64,000 bases of DNA from JAMDCX01 sp049977145 (GTDB lineage: Bacteria; Planctomycetota; Phycisphaerae; WQYP01). Positions within the stretch are counted from its first letter, which is position 1; every line of letters begins with the position of its first letter. The DNA lies in contig JBMFGW010000002.1 of NCBI GenBank assembly GCA_049977145.1, positions 1 to 64,000 on the forward strand, read 5' to 3'. The position numbers were made by a program, and so were the translations under genes. Positions 7,472 to 16,259 of this stretch are shown here, one piece after another. A model generated the notes under the pieces. The model had not been told where the DNA came from. It worked only from the letters and a program-made list of their open reading frames with translations, and ran no database searches.

Positions 7472-8710
7472 GTGAAAGCCTGTCCAACCATCCTGATTTT
7501 TGTGACTATGGCGACGGTATTGACATGGGGCGGTAACGGCAAGGGGGCAGAACCGGAACCTGGATTAACTGCGGTAACTACGGCCTTACCACATTGGCGC
7601 GTGCGTCTGGCGGCCATTACCAGCAAAGGCCAGATCGCAGCAATTTCCGGCGCGACGGTACAGAGTTGGCGGCAACCAGGCGACATAATAATGCAATCCG
7701 GCGGCCAAACGCTTCGTCTCGCCACCGCCCAACTATTGTCTTTACGCCGCAGCGTCAAGAGCACTGCGGCGGTGGAGCCTGCTATTTCGACTTGGTGGCT
7801 GCATCTGCGTACCGGAGATGTTTTTCCTGGAAAACCCGTGGCCTCAAAAAGTGGAAAGCTCACCTTTTGTTCCGCCGTGTTCGGTGGAATCCACATTCCA
7901 TGGGATCAGATCGCGGCATTGTCGCGGCGACGGGCGGTTATGACGGTCAACAAGTCGATCCATGATCATCTGCGGTTTCGTAATGGCGACAGACTTAGCG
8001 GCGCCATGCTGAAGTTTTCGCGGCAAAGGGTCCAATGGAAAAGTATGTTAGGCACCATCAGCATTCCACTGGCGCGAATTGCCCAAATCAAGCTGGCGCA
8101 AACGCTGCGTTTTCCCATTCCACGTGGCCCGCGTATCCGCATAACATATAGGGATGGCACGGTGATAACCGCAACTAAAATGGACTGGCAGGGTACACAC
8201 ATTCGACTTAACCCGGTGGGGCTAGCGGCCGTAAGTTGTGGCGTCGCGGATGTAACAAAAATTGACATTCTAGGAGGGCACCTCATCTGGCTGACCACGT
8301 TGACACCACAGCAATATATACAGATACCGTATGTTGGTGATGCGTGGCCCCTGGAAAAAGATAAAAATTGCATTGGTGAAACCTTGCGGGCCGATGGGCG
8401 GGTCTTTGCGCATGGTCTGGGCCTTCAGGTGGCAGCAACATTGACGTATGCGCTGGCGGGCCGTTATACGCAACTGACCTTTATACCCGCCATGGATCAC
8501 ACGGCGCGGCCCTGGGGTACGGCTACGGTAAGCGTGTGGGCTGATGGCAAGCGACTGTTTGTTTCCAAGCTGCTCAAACCAGGAGCGGCGCTGCATCCAG
8601 TAAGCTTGAAGGTCGCGGGCGTGCGTCTCTTGAAATTCAAGGTTGACGGCGGCACACGATTTGGCGTGCGCGGGCGTGTGGATTTGCTGGATGCGGCATT
8701 ATTAAAATAA
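7472..8710 (+). CDS. Secreted NPCBM/NEW2 domain protein
   Basis: About 412 residues with an N-terminal signal peptide (ILIFVTMATVLTWGG) and a C-terminal NPCBM/NEW2-type carbohydrate-binding module: the late segment with IGETLRADGRVFAHGLGL, a stretch of beta strands (RYTQLTFIPAMD, GTATVSVWADGKRLF) and a final RVDLLDA are the usual pattern. The middle (about 90-260) is beta-rich with repeated GDRLSG/GDVFPG-type turns and looks like internal repeats of unknown function. The GTG at 7472 is preferred (GGAG 6 bases upstream) over a TTG at 7466. It is 12 bases after the toroid-protein gene and probably co-transcribed with it. The glycan bound is unknown. Confidence 0.75.
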   Translation: MKACPTILIFVTMATVLTWGGNGKGAEPEPGLTAVTTALPHWRVRLAAITSKGQIAAISGATVQSWRQPGDIIMQSGGQTLRLATAQLLSLRRSVKSTAAVEPAISTWWLHLRTGDVFPGKPVASKSGKLTFCSAVFGGIHIPWDQIAALSRRRAVMTVNKSIHDHLRFRNGDRLSGAMLKFSRQRVQWKSMLGTISIPLARIAQIKLAQTLRFPIPRGPRIRITYRDGTVITATKMDWQGTHIRLNPVGLAAVSCGVADVTKIDILGGHLIWLTTLTPQQYIQIPYVGDAWPLEKDKNCIGETLRADGRVFAHGLGLQVAATLTYALAGRYTQLTFIPAMDHTARPWGTATVSVWADGKRLFVSKLLKPGAALHPVSLKVAGVRLLKFKVDGGTRFGVRGRVDLLDAALLK

Positions 8711-8729
8711 TACCAGGCCTTGGTCCGGA

Positions 8730-9536
8730 ATGGATAATAGGAACGTAAGTGCTATGGATAAATCTCCAACTTTGTATGAAGCACGCTGCGTGTGCGGTCA
8801 TTCGCTGGAAATACCAGCCCAGCGCCTGGGCCGCCATGTGATTTGTCCAATGTGTAACCGCACCCTGATACCCCTTGCGGCGGTGCCGATTGCGGATGTT
8901 CCGATTCATACCACACTGCCCCCCGCCAGTGCCCTGCGACCGTGCCCGGCGTGTGGCGAAATGATTCTCAAAGCAGCCCATAAATGCCGCTATTGCGGTG
9001 AATTTGTTGATGCTCCCGGCACGACAACGGCCGCCGCCACGTCGGCCACCTCGGAGCCTACCATGACCGATCCGGTATTTGATGTAGCGGTATCGCAATG
9101 GGATAACTTTTGGCGTTATCTGACCGGCCTGGTAATCCTTGTGATCGCGGCGGGCGCCTATAAATTGCCGCCGCTGCAACCTTATGCGGGAATGATTTTT
9201 GCGGTGGTACTAACCGTGGATGTATTTGCGGCATTTCTCATTTATTTTGGTTCCCGCAATCATCGTTGCCTTATTGACGCGGATCGGGTGGAAACCCAAA
9301 GTGGTATATTCACGAAGCATATCGACTGGATATCCCTCAGCAGCGTTCTGGATATACAACTGCGGCAGGGCGTTTTGCAGCGTATGCTAGGCATCGGAAC
9401 CATTGAAATACGCAGCAATGACCAGATGACACCCTTGCTGGAAATTCATCAGATTCCACAGGCCCAAAAGGTCTTTGAATATCTGCAGCGGCAGATCAGC
9501 CGCCGACACCAACAGGGTGTTGCCCGGCTAATCTGA
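8730..9536 (+). CDS. Double zinc-ribbon membrane protein with bacterial PH domain
   Basis: A 268-residue protein in three parts. First, two Cys-rich units: CVCG...CPMC near residues 17-45, and CPACG...CRYCG near 72-91 (a zinc-ribbon). Second, a pair of transmembrane segments (about 127-175). Third, a bPH_2/DUF304-type PH domain with IDADRVETQSGIF, SLSSVLDIQL and GTIEIRSND, which in this family sits next to the membrane on the cytoplasmic side. Function is unknown. The start may be the ATG at 8730 or at 8754, which has AGGA 12 bases upstream. It lies 19 bases after the NPCBM gene. Confidence 0.75.
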   Translation: MDNRNVSAMDKSPTLYEARCVCGHSLEIPAQRLGRHVICPMCNRTLIPLAAVPIADVPIHTTLPPASALRPCPACGEMILKAAHKCRYCGEFVDAPGTTTAAATSATSEPTMTDPVFDVAVSQWDNFWRYLTGLVILVIAAGAYKLPPLQPYAGMIFAVVLTVDVFAAFLIYFGSRNHRCLIDADRVETQSGIFTKHIDWISLSSVLDIQLRQGVLQRMLGIGTIEIRSNDQMTPLLEIHQIPQAQKVFEYLQRQISRRHQQGVARLI

Positions 9537-9558
9537 TATTATTTTTTTGCGCTGCGGT

Positions 9559-9564
9559 TATAAT
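9559..9564 (+). promoter_or_regulatory. Candidate -10 box upstream of DUF4870-like gene
   Basis: TATAAT lies 37 bases upstream of the ATG at 9601, in the 64-base gap after the PH-domain gene. No good -35 is visible at 16-18 bases, so this is a weak call. A strong AGGAG ribosome binding site follows at 9587-9591. Confidence 0.3.
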
Positions 9565-9600
9565 GCGTGAGTGATTCAAGCACTACAGGAGATATAATAC

Positions 9601-10110
9601 ATGGTTGAAAGTAACGATTATGATTTGAAACCGGAGCCAAAACCCGCCGCACCGGGCGCAGTACCGAAAGAACCCGCCGCACCGGCAGCGCCGCCGCCAG
9701 CGGTATTAACAAAAACCAGGCAGGCGCAGGAAGCCTCAGCGGAAGATACCGCTGACATTCGGCAAAACAAAGGAATGGCCTTGCTGGCTTATCTGGGCAT
9801 ACTGGTGGTCATTCCCATGGTTTTCGGGCAGCATTCCAAATTTGTTCGCCATCATCTTAATCAGGGGTTGCTGCTTTTTGTGCTGGAAGCGGTCGCGTGG
9901 GTCGGATGCAAAGTTATTATGTTGCTGGGTTATCCGCTTTTGCATTTGCACGCGATGGTATATCTGACCTCTTTGATCGGCGGTTTGATATGGCTGGCAT
10001 TTGGATTGCTTTCACTATTGGGATTATTGCATGTCGCCGGTGGAAGTTTTGCCAATCTTCCGGTGATCGGTGAATATGAAGTCATTAACCTCCAGGGCAG
10101 TGAAGATTGA
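9601..10110 (+). CDS. DUF4870-like small membrane protein
   Basis: A 169-residue protein whose first 55 residues are Pro/Ala/Lys-rich and probably disordered. After that come hydrophobic helices: GMALLAYLGILVVIPMVFG, GLLLFVLEAVAWVGCKVIML and YLTSLIGGLIWLAFGLLSLL. The pattern with KFVRHHLNQGLLLF between helices 1 and 2 matches the Tic20/DUF4870 type of small integral membrane protein, whose role is not known. AGGAG at 9587-9591 supports the ATG at 9601. Its TGA overlaps the ATG of the dipeptidase gene (TGATG), so the two are probably translationally coupled. Confidence 0.75.
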   Translation: MVESNDYDLKPEPKPAAPGAVPKEPAAPAAPPPAVLTKTRQAQEASAEDTADIRQNKGMALLAYLGILVVIPMVFGQHSKFVRHHLNQGLLLFVLEAVAWVGCKVIMLLGYPLLHLHAMVYLTSLIGGLIWLAFGLLSLLGLLHVAGGSFANLPVIGEYEVINLQGSED

Positions 10111-11132
10111 TGGCTATCCAACGCTGGTTTGACGCCCATCTGGACTTAGCCTACCTGGCGGAAACGGGCCGGGACATGCTCGCCGATCCACCGACAGCGT
10201 GCGATCAGCCCGGTGCGGTGACGCTTAAATCCCTGGCGGAAAGTACTGTGCGCGGCGCGGTGGCGACTATTTTTGTGCAGCCACGCCGGGCGGATGCTTC
10301 CGGTCATGCGGCCGATGGCCCATGGTGCTACAGCACCGTCGAAGAGGCGCATGAAAGATCCCGGCGACAAATTCAACACTATCACCAATGGGAGGCCGAC
10401 GGACTTCTGACCATTGCGGACGGTTCCCCAAAGATATCGGCGTCCACTTTGGAGGTGTGGCTGCTGCTGGAAGGGGCAGCGGGGATCCGGACGGTGGAAG
10501 ATTTGGCTGTATTCCATAATATGGGAATACGCATTTTGGCACTGACATGGGTTAGTGGAACCCAGTGGGCGGGCGGAGATCAATCCGGCGGTGATGTCAC
10601 GCCGGAAGGGCGGGAATTACTAACAGAGGCGGATAGATTGGGGATGGTACATGATGTTTCCCATCTCTCGGAGCGGGCGTTCTGGACTGTTCTGGATACC
10701 ACGCGCCGCCCCAAAATTGCCTCCCACAGCAATTGTCGTAGTTTGCTGCCGGGAAAACAACACCCCGAGCGACACTTATCCGATGCGCAGATTCAAGCAC
10801 TGGCCAACGCCAATGGGATTATCGGCATCAATTTGTTTTCCAGTTTTCTGGTGACCACCGGCCAGGCGACCATCCAAGATGTGGTGCGGCACATTAAGCA
10901 TATCACCGATTTAACCGGGCGGATTGATGTGGTCGGTCTAGGCTCGGATATGGACGGAGGATTCTCCGCTCTGGATCTGCCCGCCGGTATTCGCAGCCCC
11001 GGCGATCTGGGAACGCTTGGCGAAGCCTTGGCTGCATCCGGCTTTACCGATACTCAAATTGAACAGTTCGCATGGTCCAATTGGCGGGATTTTTTTCAGC
11101 GGTGCCTGCCGGATCCAGCAACAGTTCCTTGA
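10110..11132 (+). CDS. Membrane dipeptidase family protein (peptidase M19)
   Basis: A 340-residue zinc dipeptidase of the M19 (renal dipeptidase) family in the amidohydrolase fold. The first metal site is FDAHLDLAY near the N-terminus, the bridging Glu is in LLLEGAAGI, the TWVSGTQWAGG region follows the family pattern, and later DVSHLSERAFW and IASHSNCRSL supply the conserved His residues; GLGSDMDGGF is the final metal/substrate motif. No signal peptide is seen, so it is likely cytoplasmic and may process dipeptides from peptidoglycan or protein turnover. The ATG at 10110 shares a base with the preceding stop. It ends 11 bases from a convergent gene, over a perfect palindrome. Confidence 0.9.
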   Translation: MAIQRWFDAHLDLAYLAETGRDMLADPPTACDQPGAVTLKSLAESTVRGAVATIFVQPRRADASGHAADGPWCYSTVEEAHERSRRQIQHYHQWEADGLLTIADGSPKISASTLEVWLLLEGAAGIRTVEDLAVFHNMGIRILALTWVSGTQWAGGDQSGGDVTPEGRELLTEADRLGMVHDVSHLSERAFWTVLDTTRRPKIASHSNCRSLLPGKQHPERHLSDAQIQALANANGIIGINLFSSFLVTTGQATIQDVVRHIKHITDLTGRIDVVGLGSDMDGGFSALDLPAGIRSPGDLGTLGEALAASGFTDTQIEQFAWSNWRDFFQRCLPDPATVP

Positions 11133-11147
11133 TAGTACCGGTACTAT
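11132..11147. terminator. 16-bp perfect palindrome between convergent genes
   Basis: ATAGTACCGGTACTAT reads the same on both strands. It begins at the last base of the dipeptidase stop codon and includes the stop codon of the convergent Ogt-type gene (11146-11144). The position suits a two-way transcript end, but there is no T-run on either side, so it is only a candidate. Confidence 0.35.
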
Positions 11148-11875
11148 GTTCTCCGTAAACGCTCCATTTCCAGCATCCAACGTTTGGCGGCCACCGCCCC
11201 ATATCCGGAAAATCCCGTCATAGCGCCATCGGATCCGATCACACGATGGCAGGGAATAATTACCGGCCACGGATTGCGTGCCAGTGCTCCGCCGACGGCA
11301 CGAGCCGCACGCGGCCGCCCGATCCGCCGCGCCAGTTCACCGTAGGAAATCGTAGTTCCTGTTTTAATTTTAAATGTTGCGACCAGCACTTTTCGCCCAA
11401 ATTCGGTCTGGCCGTCCCAGTGTAGATGTGCCACCAGCCAAGGCCATGGCAAGGGCACCCAAGCTGCGGGTTTTATGGCGTCGGAATAATAGGCGATGAG
11501 AAAACGCTGTAAGGGACCAAGCCATATCGGCAACGCCTTAGCAAACATCTTGGCCGTCGGATATTCATCGCGAATAATACGCCCCAGCAACCGGCGATTG
11601 CGGCAGGCGGGATAAAACCGAAGCAGACGCTGCGGATACCGCGCTGTATTTGTCCATACCAATCCGCAAAGGCCGCTGGCTGTGGCTATATAGCCACAGT
11701 GAAAATCGCAATAGCTTGTGCGCAAGCGTTCCTCAATATTCCAATCGGCATTCGGTTCGGTCGACGCCCGGCGCATCCGCAGAACTGCGTGGCCGTGGCG
11801 GGGCGGCATCTTGATGTCTCCGGATGCCGTCCGCAAATTCAATAGCCCTTCTTTTTTTGGTAACCGTTCACGCAT
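11144..11875 (-). CDS. ogt: Methylated-DNA-protein cysteine methyltransferase
   Basis: A 243-residue suicide DNA-repair protein that takes the alkyl group from O6-alkylguanine onto its active Cys. The C-terminal ATase domain is complete: SYGELARRIGRPRAARAVGG (helix-turn-helix with the Arg finger), NPWPVIIPCHRVIG with the acceptor Cys in PCHRV, then a GFSGYG loop. The first 90 residues or so have no clear match, are longer than in Ogt proteins and lack Ada-type zinc Cys spacing. The ATG at 11875 is the longest start, and an internal start cannot be excluded. It is downstream of the RND operon on the same strand but separated by 143 bases. Confidence 0.88.
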   Translation of the reverse strand: MRERLPKKEGLLNLRTASGDIKMPPRHGHAVLRMRRASTEPNADWNIEERLRTSYCDFHCGYIATASGLCGLVWTNTARYPQRLLRFYPACRNRRLLGRIIRDEYPTAKMFAKALPIWLGPLQRFLIAYYSDAIKPAAWVPLPWPWLVAHLHWDGQTEFGRKVLVATFKIKTGTTISYGELARRIGRPRAARAVGGALARNPWPVIIPCHRVIGSDGAMTGFSGYGAVAAKRWMLEMERLRRT

Positions 11876-11914
11876 ATCGGTTAGTCACGCCCGAAACCAC
11901 GGTCGCCGATTTCC

Positions 11915-11930
11915 GCCCGCAACGGCGGGC
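11915..11930. terminator. GC-rich hairpin after RND operon
   Basis: GCCCGC (11915-11920), loop AACG, GCGGGC (11925-11930) forms a perfect 6-bp stem. It lies about 90 bases after the efflux permease stop and before the Ogt-type gene, so it could end the RND transcript. There is no T-tract, and confidence is low. Confidence 0.3.
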
Positions 11931-12018
11931 AAGGTCACTATTGCCCGGCAATATTCCGCCAGGAGCTTAAAGCTATGGTCTTTTTCCGCACAGCCGTAAA
12001 CGATTACCTGTTGAGGCC

Positions 12019-15000
12019 TCAAGGCTCCACGGTAGCGTGCGATTCCTGGGCCGGCGGTGTAATTTTTTCCTTCCGACTGGCGAAGAAAGTGTAAACCACC
12101 GGGATTACATAAAGCGAGAATACGCAACCGATAGACAAACCCGCCGCGATCATCAAGCCCATATCTTTGCGACTTACGGCACCGGCCCCGCTGGCCACCA
12201 GCAGCGGTACCACACCGAGCACCATCGCGCCGGTGGTCATGAGAATGGGCCGCAGACGCACCGCGGAGGCGTGGATAATTGCTTCGTAGATATTCATGCC
12301 TTCGTTTTCCTGGAGTTTATTGGCGAATTCAACAATTAGAATACCCTGCTTGGTAATCAGACCAATCAATGTGATCAGGCCGACTTCAGTGTAAATATTC
12401 AATGTGGCGACCCCCATGAACATGAACAAGGCCGCGCCAAAAATAGACATCGGCACGGTGAACATTACAATCAGCGGGTCGCGGAAACTCTCAAATTGAG
12501 CGGCCATGAACAAGAAAATAAGGATAATCGCCAAGGCAAACGTGATATAAATGGCGTTGCCCTGCTCCTCAAACTGCCGTGATTCCGCGGCATAATGAAA
12601 CGCATAACCTGTTGGCAGCAGGTGTTTGGCCTCGGTGTGCAGATACGCCAGGGCGGTCCCCATGGTGGTACCGGGAGCCGGAACCGCGGAAATGGTAACG
12701 GAATTCTGTTGCTGGAACTGCGGAAGAAATTCCGGCTGCACCACATGTTTGATGGCCACTACCGTGGACAGCGGAATCATGCTGCCCGCGGCGGTACGAA
12801 TATAAATGCGTTTCAGCATGCTGGCGGTGGATCGCAGATGATCCGCCAACTGCGGAATAACCTTGTAGGTGCGGCCTTCGAGGTCAAAACGATTGACATA
12901 GTTGCCGCCCAGAAGCGGTTCCAGATCGTTAGCCAGGTCGCTGCCATTAAGCCCGAGTGCCGCGACAAGATTATGTTTAATCCGTAACGCCACCTGCGGG
13001 GCATCCACGCGCAGGTCCTTTTGCAGGACCAAAAACTTGCCGCTTTTTTGCGCCGCAATAATGAGTTTTTTTGCGGCGGTGTCCAAATATTCATAGCCCT
13101 TGGTGGAGGTGATAACGAATTGGATGGGCAATCCGAAAGCGGCGCCGGGAATCGCCGGCAACGAAAATCCAATGGTCTGCAGTCCGGCAATTTTAGAAAG
13201 TTTTTGCTGGAAGGGCTGGGCCAACTGCATTTGGGTTTTCTTCCGCTGATTCCACGGCTTAAGCATCATGCCGCCAACGAGGGTGTTGTAACCCGGTCCC
13301 AAAGGCGAGAATCCATTGATTTGAAACACTTTTTGGGTTTCCGGGAAACTTTGACAAATCTGGCGGATTTGGGTGGCATAGGCGGTCATGTAATGCAGTG
13401 TCGCCGTGGGCGGGCCAATGCCGGTGAAGAACAGGATTCCTTGATCTTCGGTCGGGGCCAATTCGCTGCGTGTTTCGATGAGCATAAACGGAATGGCGAC
13501 AAACAGCACCAAGGCCATAATAAGCACCAACCACCGAAAGGCCAGAACCGTGTGCAGGGATCGTTCGTAGCCATCGCGCAATTTCGTAAACAGCATGTCC
13601 AGAAAATGCACCAGCCCATGCTCGGATGCGGGTTTGAGAAATTTGCTGCTTAACATAGGCGAAAGCGTCAGGGCCACAATCATAGAGATAATGACGGTGA
13701 AGACCAGCGTGAAAGCGAACTCTGTAAACAGGCTGCCGGTCAGCCCGCCCATAAAGCCGATCGGTGCATATACCGCAGCCAGCGTGGTGGACATCACGAT
13801 GATCGGGCTGGCCAGTTCGCGTGCGCCTTTGAACGCCGCCTGCAAGGGCGTAAGCCCCTCATCAATATGCCGATGTATATTTTCCACCATGATGATGGCG
13901 TCGTCGACCACCAGACCGATTGCCAGAATGACCGCCAGCAAGGTCAGCAGGTTAATGGTAAATCCGAAGGCGATCATAAACAGACCGGCGCCAATCGTGG
14001 AAAGTGGAATAGCCACCGCCGGTATTAACAGCGAGCGGAAGGAACCCAAAAACAAAAATATGACCACGATAACAATGCCCAGTGTGATCAATACGGTATG
14101 CTCCACCTCGGCGATGGCCGCCTTGATGTAGACACTTCCATCATAACCGATCGTGGCGTGCAGCCCCGGCGGTAGATCGGATTTAATCTGCGCCAGCGCC
14201 AGATGCACTTCATGCGCCAGCGTCAGGTCATTGGCCGTGGGACTGGGAAAAATCCCAATAAATACCGCCGGCGCTCCATTGAGCAATACGCTCTGATTGT
14301 AGTTTTGCGCCCCCATTTCGACGCGGGCCACATCACTAAGTCGAATCGGCACACCATTGACATATTTGATGACCAGATTTTTGAAATCCGCCAGATTGTT
14401 AATGGACGTATCGGCCGTAATTACCTGCGCAATATTTTTACCACGAATTCTTCCGATCGCGGACACGAAATTATTGTTAGCCAAAGCGGCGGAGACATCC
14501 GCCGGTGTCAGGTTCAAAGCCGCCAGCTTGGATGGTATCAGCCATGCGCGCAGGGCGAAGCTGTTGCCGCTGGAGCCAGTACCGGAAGGCAGAATCTGCG
14601 CCTGGCTGACTCCGGGCAGGGATTGCATCTTGGGTTGCACCACCCGCAGCAGATAATCGTTGATTTCCTGCTGATTCATGGTTTTACTGGAAAAGGCGAG
14701 ATAAAGTAACGCTCTGGCATCCCCGACTTCCTCGTTAATCACCGGGGTTTGGCTGGCCGGTGGCAACTGGCTGGCCACTTGCTGTACTTTGGCCAATATC
14801 TGGGACACAGCGGCATTCGGATCGGAATTCAGGACCATATAACAGGTAATCGCCGACGTACTTTCCGAACTTGTAGCCGACATGTAATCAATATTCGGAG
14901 CCTGCGCTATGGCCTGTTCCAGCCGTGAGGTGATATACGCCTGCACTTCGGCGGGATCCGCACCGGGATAAGCGGTAGTGACCGTTACAATAGTGCTGGT

Positions 15001-15120
15001 AATCGTAGGATATTCCTGCGTAGTCATGCTCAACCACGCGCGCAACCCCAGCACCAGAATCACCAGATTGATCGCGCTGGCCAATACCCAACGCTTGATA
15101 AATAAGTCTGTGAATTTCAT
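12019..15120 (-). CDS. RND multidrug efflux permease (AcrB/HAE1 type)
   Basis: A 1033-residue inner-membrane proton-driven drug exporter, the standard HAE1 length. The first TM helix is followed by the porter-domain motif TTAYPGADPAEVQ, and the TM4 proton-relay region GLVVDDAIIMVENIHRH carries the conserved Asp pair. The protein shows the two-fold TM1 + porter + TM2-6 arrangement, with the second half TM cluster at LIGLITKQGILIVEFANKLQE and a corresponding Lys. The sequence is closest in feel to MexW/OqxB-type pumps. It is last in the operon outer-membrane factor, adaptor, permease, with 18 bases between adaptor and permease. Substrates cannot be read from sequence. Confidence 0.93.
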   Translation of the reverse strand: MKFTDLFIKRWVLASAINLVILVLGLRAWLSMTTQEYPTITSTIVTVTTAYPGADPAEVQAYITSRLEQAIAQAPNIDYMSATSSESTSAITCYMVLNSDPNAAVSQILAKVQQVASQLPPASQTPVINEEVGDARALLYLAFSSKTMNQQEINDYLLRVVQPKMQSLPGVSQAQILPSGTGSSGNSFALRAWLIPSKLAALNLTPADVSAALANNNFVSAIGRIRGKNIAQVITADTSINNLADFKNLVIKYVNGVPIRLSDVARVEMGAQNYNQSVLLNGAPAVFIGIFPSPTANDLTLAHEVHLALAQIKSDLPPGLHATIGYDGSVYIKAAIAEVEHTVLITLGIVIVVIFLFLGSFRSLLIPAVAIPLSTIGAGLFMIAFGFTINLLTLLAVILAIGLVVDDAIIMVENIHRHIDEGLTPLQAAFKGARELASPIIVMSTTLAAVYAPIGFMGGLTGSLFTEFAFTLVFTVIISMIVALTLSPMLSSKFLKPASEHGLVHFLDMLFTKLRDGYERSLHTVLAFRWLVLIMALVLFVAIPFMLIETRSELAPTEDQGILFFTGIGPPTATLHYMTAYATQIRQICQSFPETQKVFQINGFSPLGPGYNTLVGGMMLKPWNQRKKTQMQLAQPFQQKLSKIAGLQTIGFSLPAIPGAAFGLPIQFVITSTKGYEYLDTAAKKLIIAAQKSGKFLVLQKDLRVDAPQVALRIKHNLVAALGLNGSDLANDLEPLLGGNYVNRFDLEGRTYKVIPQLADHLRSTASMLKRIYIRTAAGSMIPLSTVVAIKHVVQPEFLPQFQQQNSVTISAVPAPGTTMGTALAYLHTEAKHLLPTGYAFHYAAESRQFEEQGNAIYITFALAIILIFLFMAAQFESFRDPLIVMFTVPMSIFGAALFMFMGVATLNIYTEVGLITLIGLITKQGILIVEFANKLQENEGMNIYEAIIHASAVRLRPILMTTGAMVLGVVPLLVASGAGAVSRKDMGLMIAAGLSIGCVFSLYVIPVVYTFFASRKEKITPPAQESHATVEP

Positions 15121-15138
15121 TAACGCTTAAACCTTGCC

Positions 15139-16239
15139 TTACGGTTTTATCTTGTTGCTAACCACGACCACCGCGCCGGGCCGTAATTTCACCTGCCCCG
15201 CCGTCACTACCACCTCTCCGGCTTTCAATCCGGATCTGACCACCATGTCATTGCCAATCTGATCGCCAGTCGTCACCATCGCGGTGCCGACCGTCAGTTC
15301 TGATTTTCCGGCTTTGACTGTTTTTTTGACCAGATAGACATAATCGCCGTAGGTGTTGTACGTAATAGCCTCGGCATCCACCGCCAATTCCTTCCTGGCC
15401 ACGCCGGTGAGTAGATCAACTTCGCCGAATAATCCCGGCTTGAGCAGGAGCCGCTTGTTTGGCAGTACCGCCTGTACTTGGATATTCCGGGAGCCGACAT
15501 CCACTTGCGACGAGAGCGCCTCCACTTTTCCAGTAAATATCTGCCCCGGATAAGCATCGACCGTTAATTTAACGGTCTGGCCAGTTTTTACATCGGAGAG
15601 ATAATTCTGCGGAATAGAGAAATCCAGGTAAAGCGGTTGCCAGGTATTAAGCGTAACAATCGGCGTACCGGGAGAAACATATTGCCCCAGGCTCACCTGC
15701 CGCAGCCCCAGATAACCGGTAAACGGTGCGGTAATCGCCAGTTTAGCCAGGGTCGCACGATCACCCGATACCTGCGCCTTGGTTTGTAAAAGCGCCGCCC
15801 GATTGGCATCCAAGGTCGCCTGAGCCGCGGCGCGATGTTTGATAAGATTCTCCGTCCGCAGCAGATTGGTTTTCGCCAGGAACTCGGCAGCCAGGTCGGC
15901 CTTCAGTTGTGCCAACTGCGTGGTATTATCAATCTGCACCAGCTTTTGGCCGGATTTGATCATTTGCCCGGAATGAAAATAAATGGCGGTGACATTACCC
16001 GATATTTGCGCTGAGACCTGCACTCCTTGAACCGCCGTCAAGCTGCCGACCACGTGAATGGACTCTGGCACCACCATGGACCGCACGTGGCCAGTGGAGA
16101 CGGTGATCGGCGGGATAGGCATGTGGGCAATGGCATAGGCGATTTTTTTATTGATCGTGAGCTTGAAGTAAAACAAACCTCCAATCACCGCCAGAAAAAT
16201 CACCAGCAGAATGACAGAAATAATAATACGTTTCGCCAT
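15139..16239 (-). CDS. RND efflux periplasmic adaptor (membrane fusion protein)
   Basis: A 366-residue MFP that bridges permease and outer-membrane channel. There is one N-terminal TM helix (about residues 5-26), then the lipoyl half-motif GNVTAIYFHSGQMIKSGQ, an alpha-hairpin rich in Ala/Leu/Gln, the second lipoyl half ITAPFTGYLGLRQVSLGQYV, a beta-barrel and a membrane-proximal domain ending in GLKAGEVVVTAGQ. The open frame continues to 16362, but that would overlap the upstream gene by 100 bases and precede the TM helix with an unrelated peptide; the ATG at 16239, 20 bases after the upstream stop, is chosen. Confidence 0.92.
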   Translation of the reverse strand: MAKRIIISVILLVIFLAVIGGLFYFKLTINKKIAYAIAHMPIPPITVSTGHVRSMVVPESIHVVGSLTAVQGVQVSAQISGNVTAIYFHSGQMIKSGQKLVQIDNTTQLAQLKADLAAEFLAKTNLLRTENLIKHRAAAQATLDANRAALLQTKAQVSGDRATLAKLAITAPFTGYLGLRQVSLGQYVSPGTPIVTLNTWQPLYLDFSIPQNYLSDVKTGQTVKLTVDAYPGQIFTGKVEALSSQVDVGSRNIQVQAVLPNKRLLLKPGLFGEVDLLTGVARKELAVDAEAITYNTYGDYVYLVKKTVKAGKSELTVGTAMVTTGDQIGNDMVVRSGLKAGEVVVTAGQVKLRPGAVVVVSNKIKP

Positions 16240-16259
16240 AATCTTTGCGGACCTCACGC

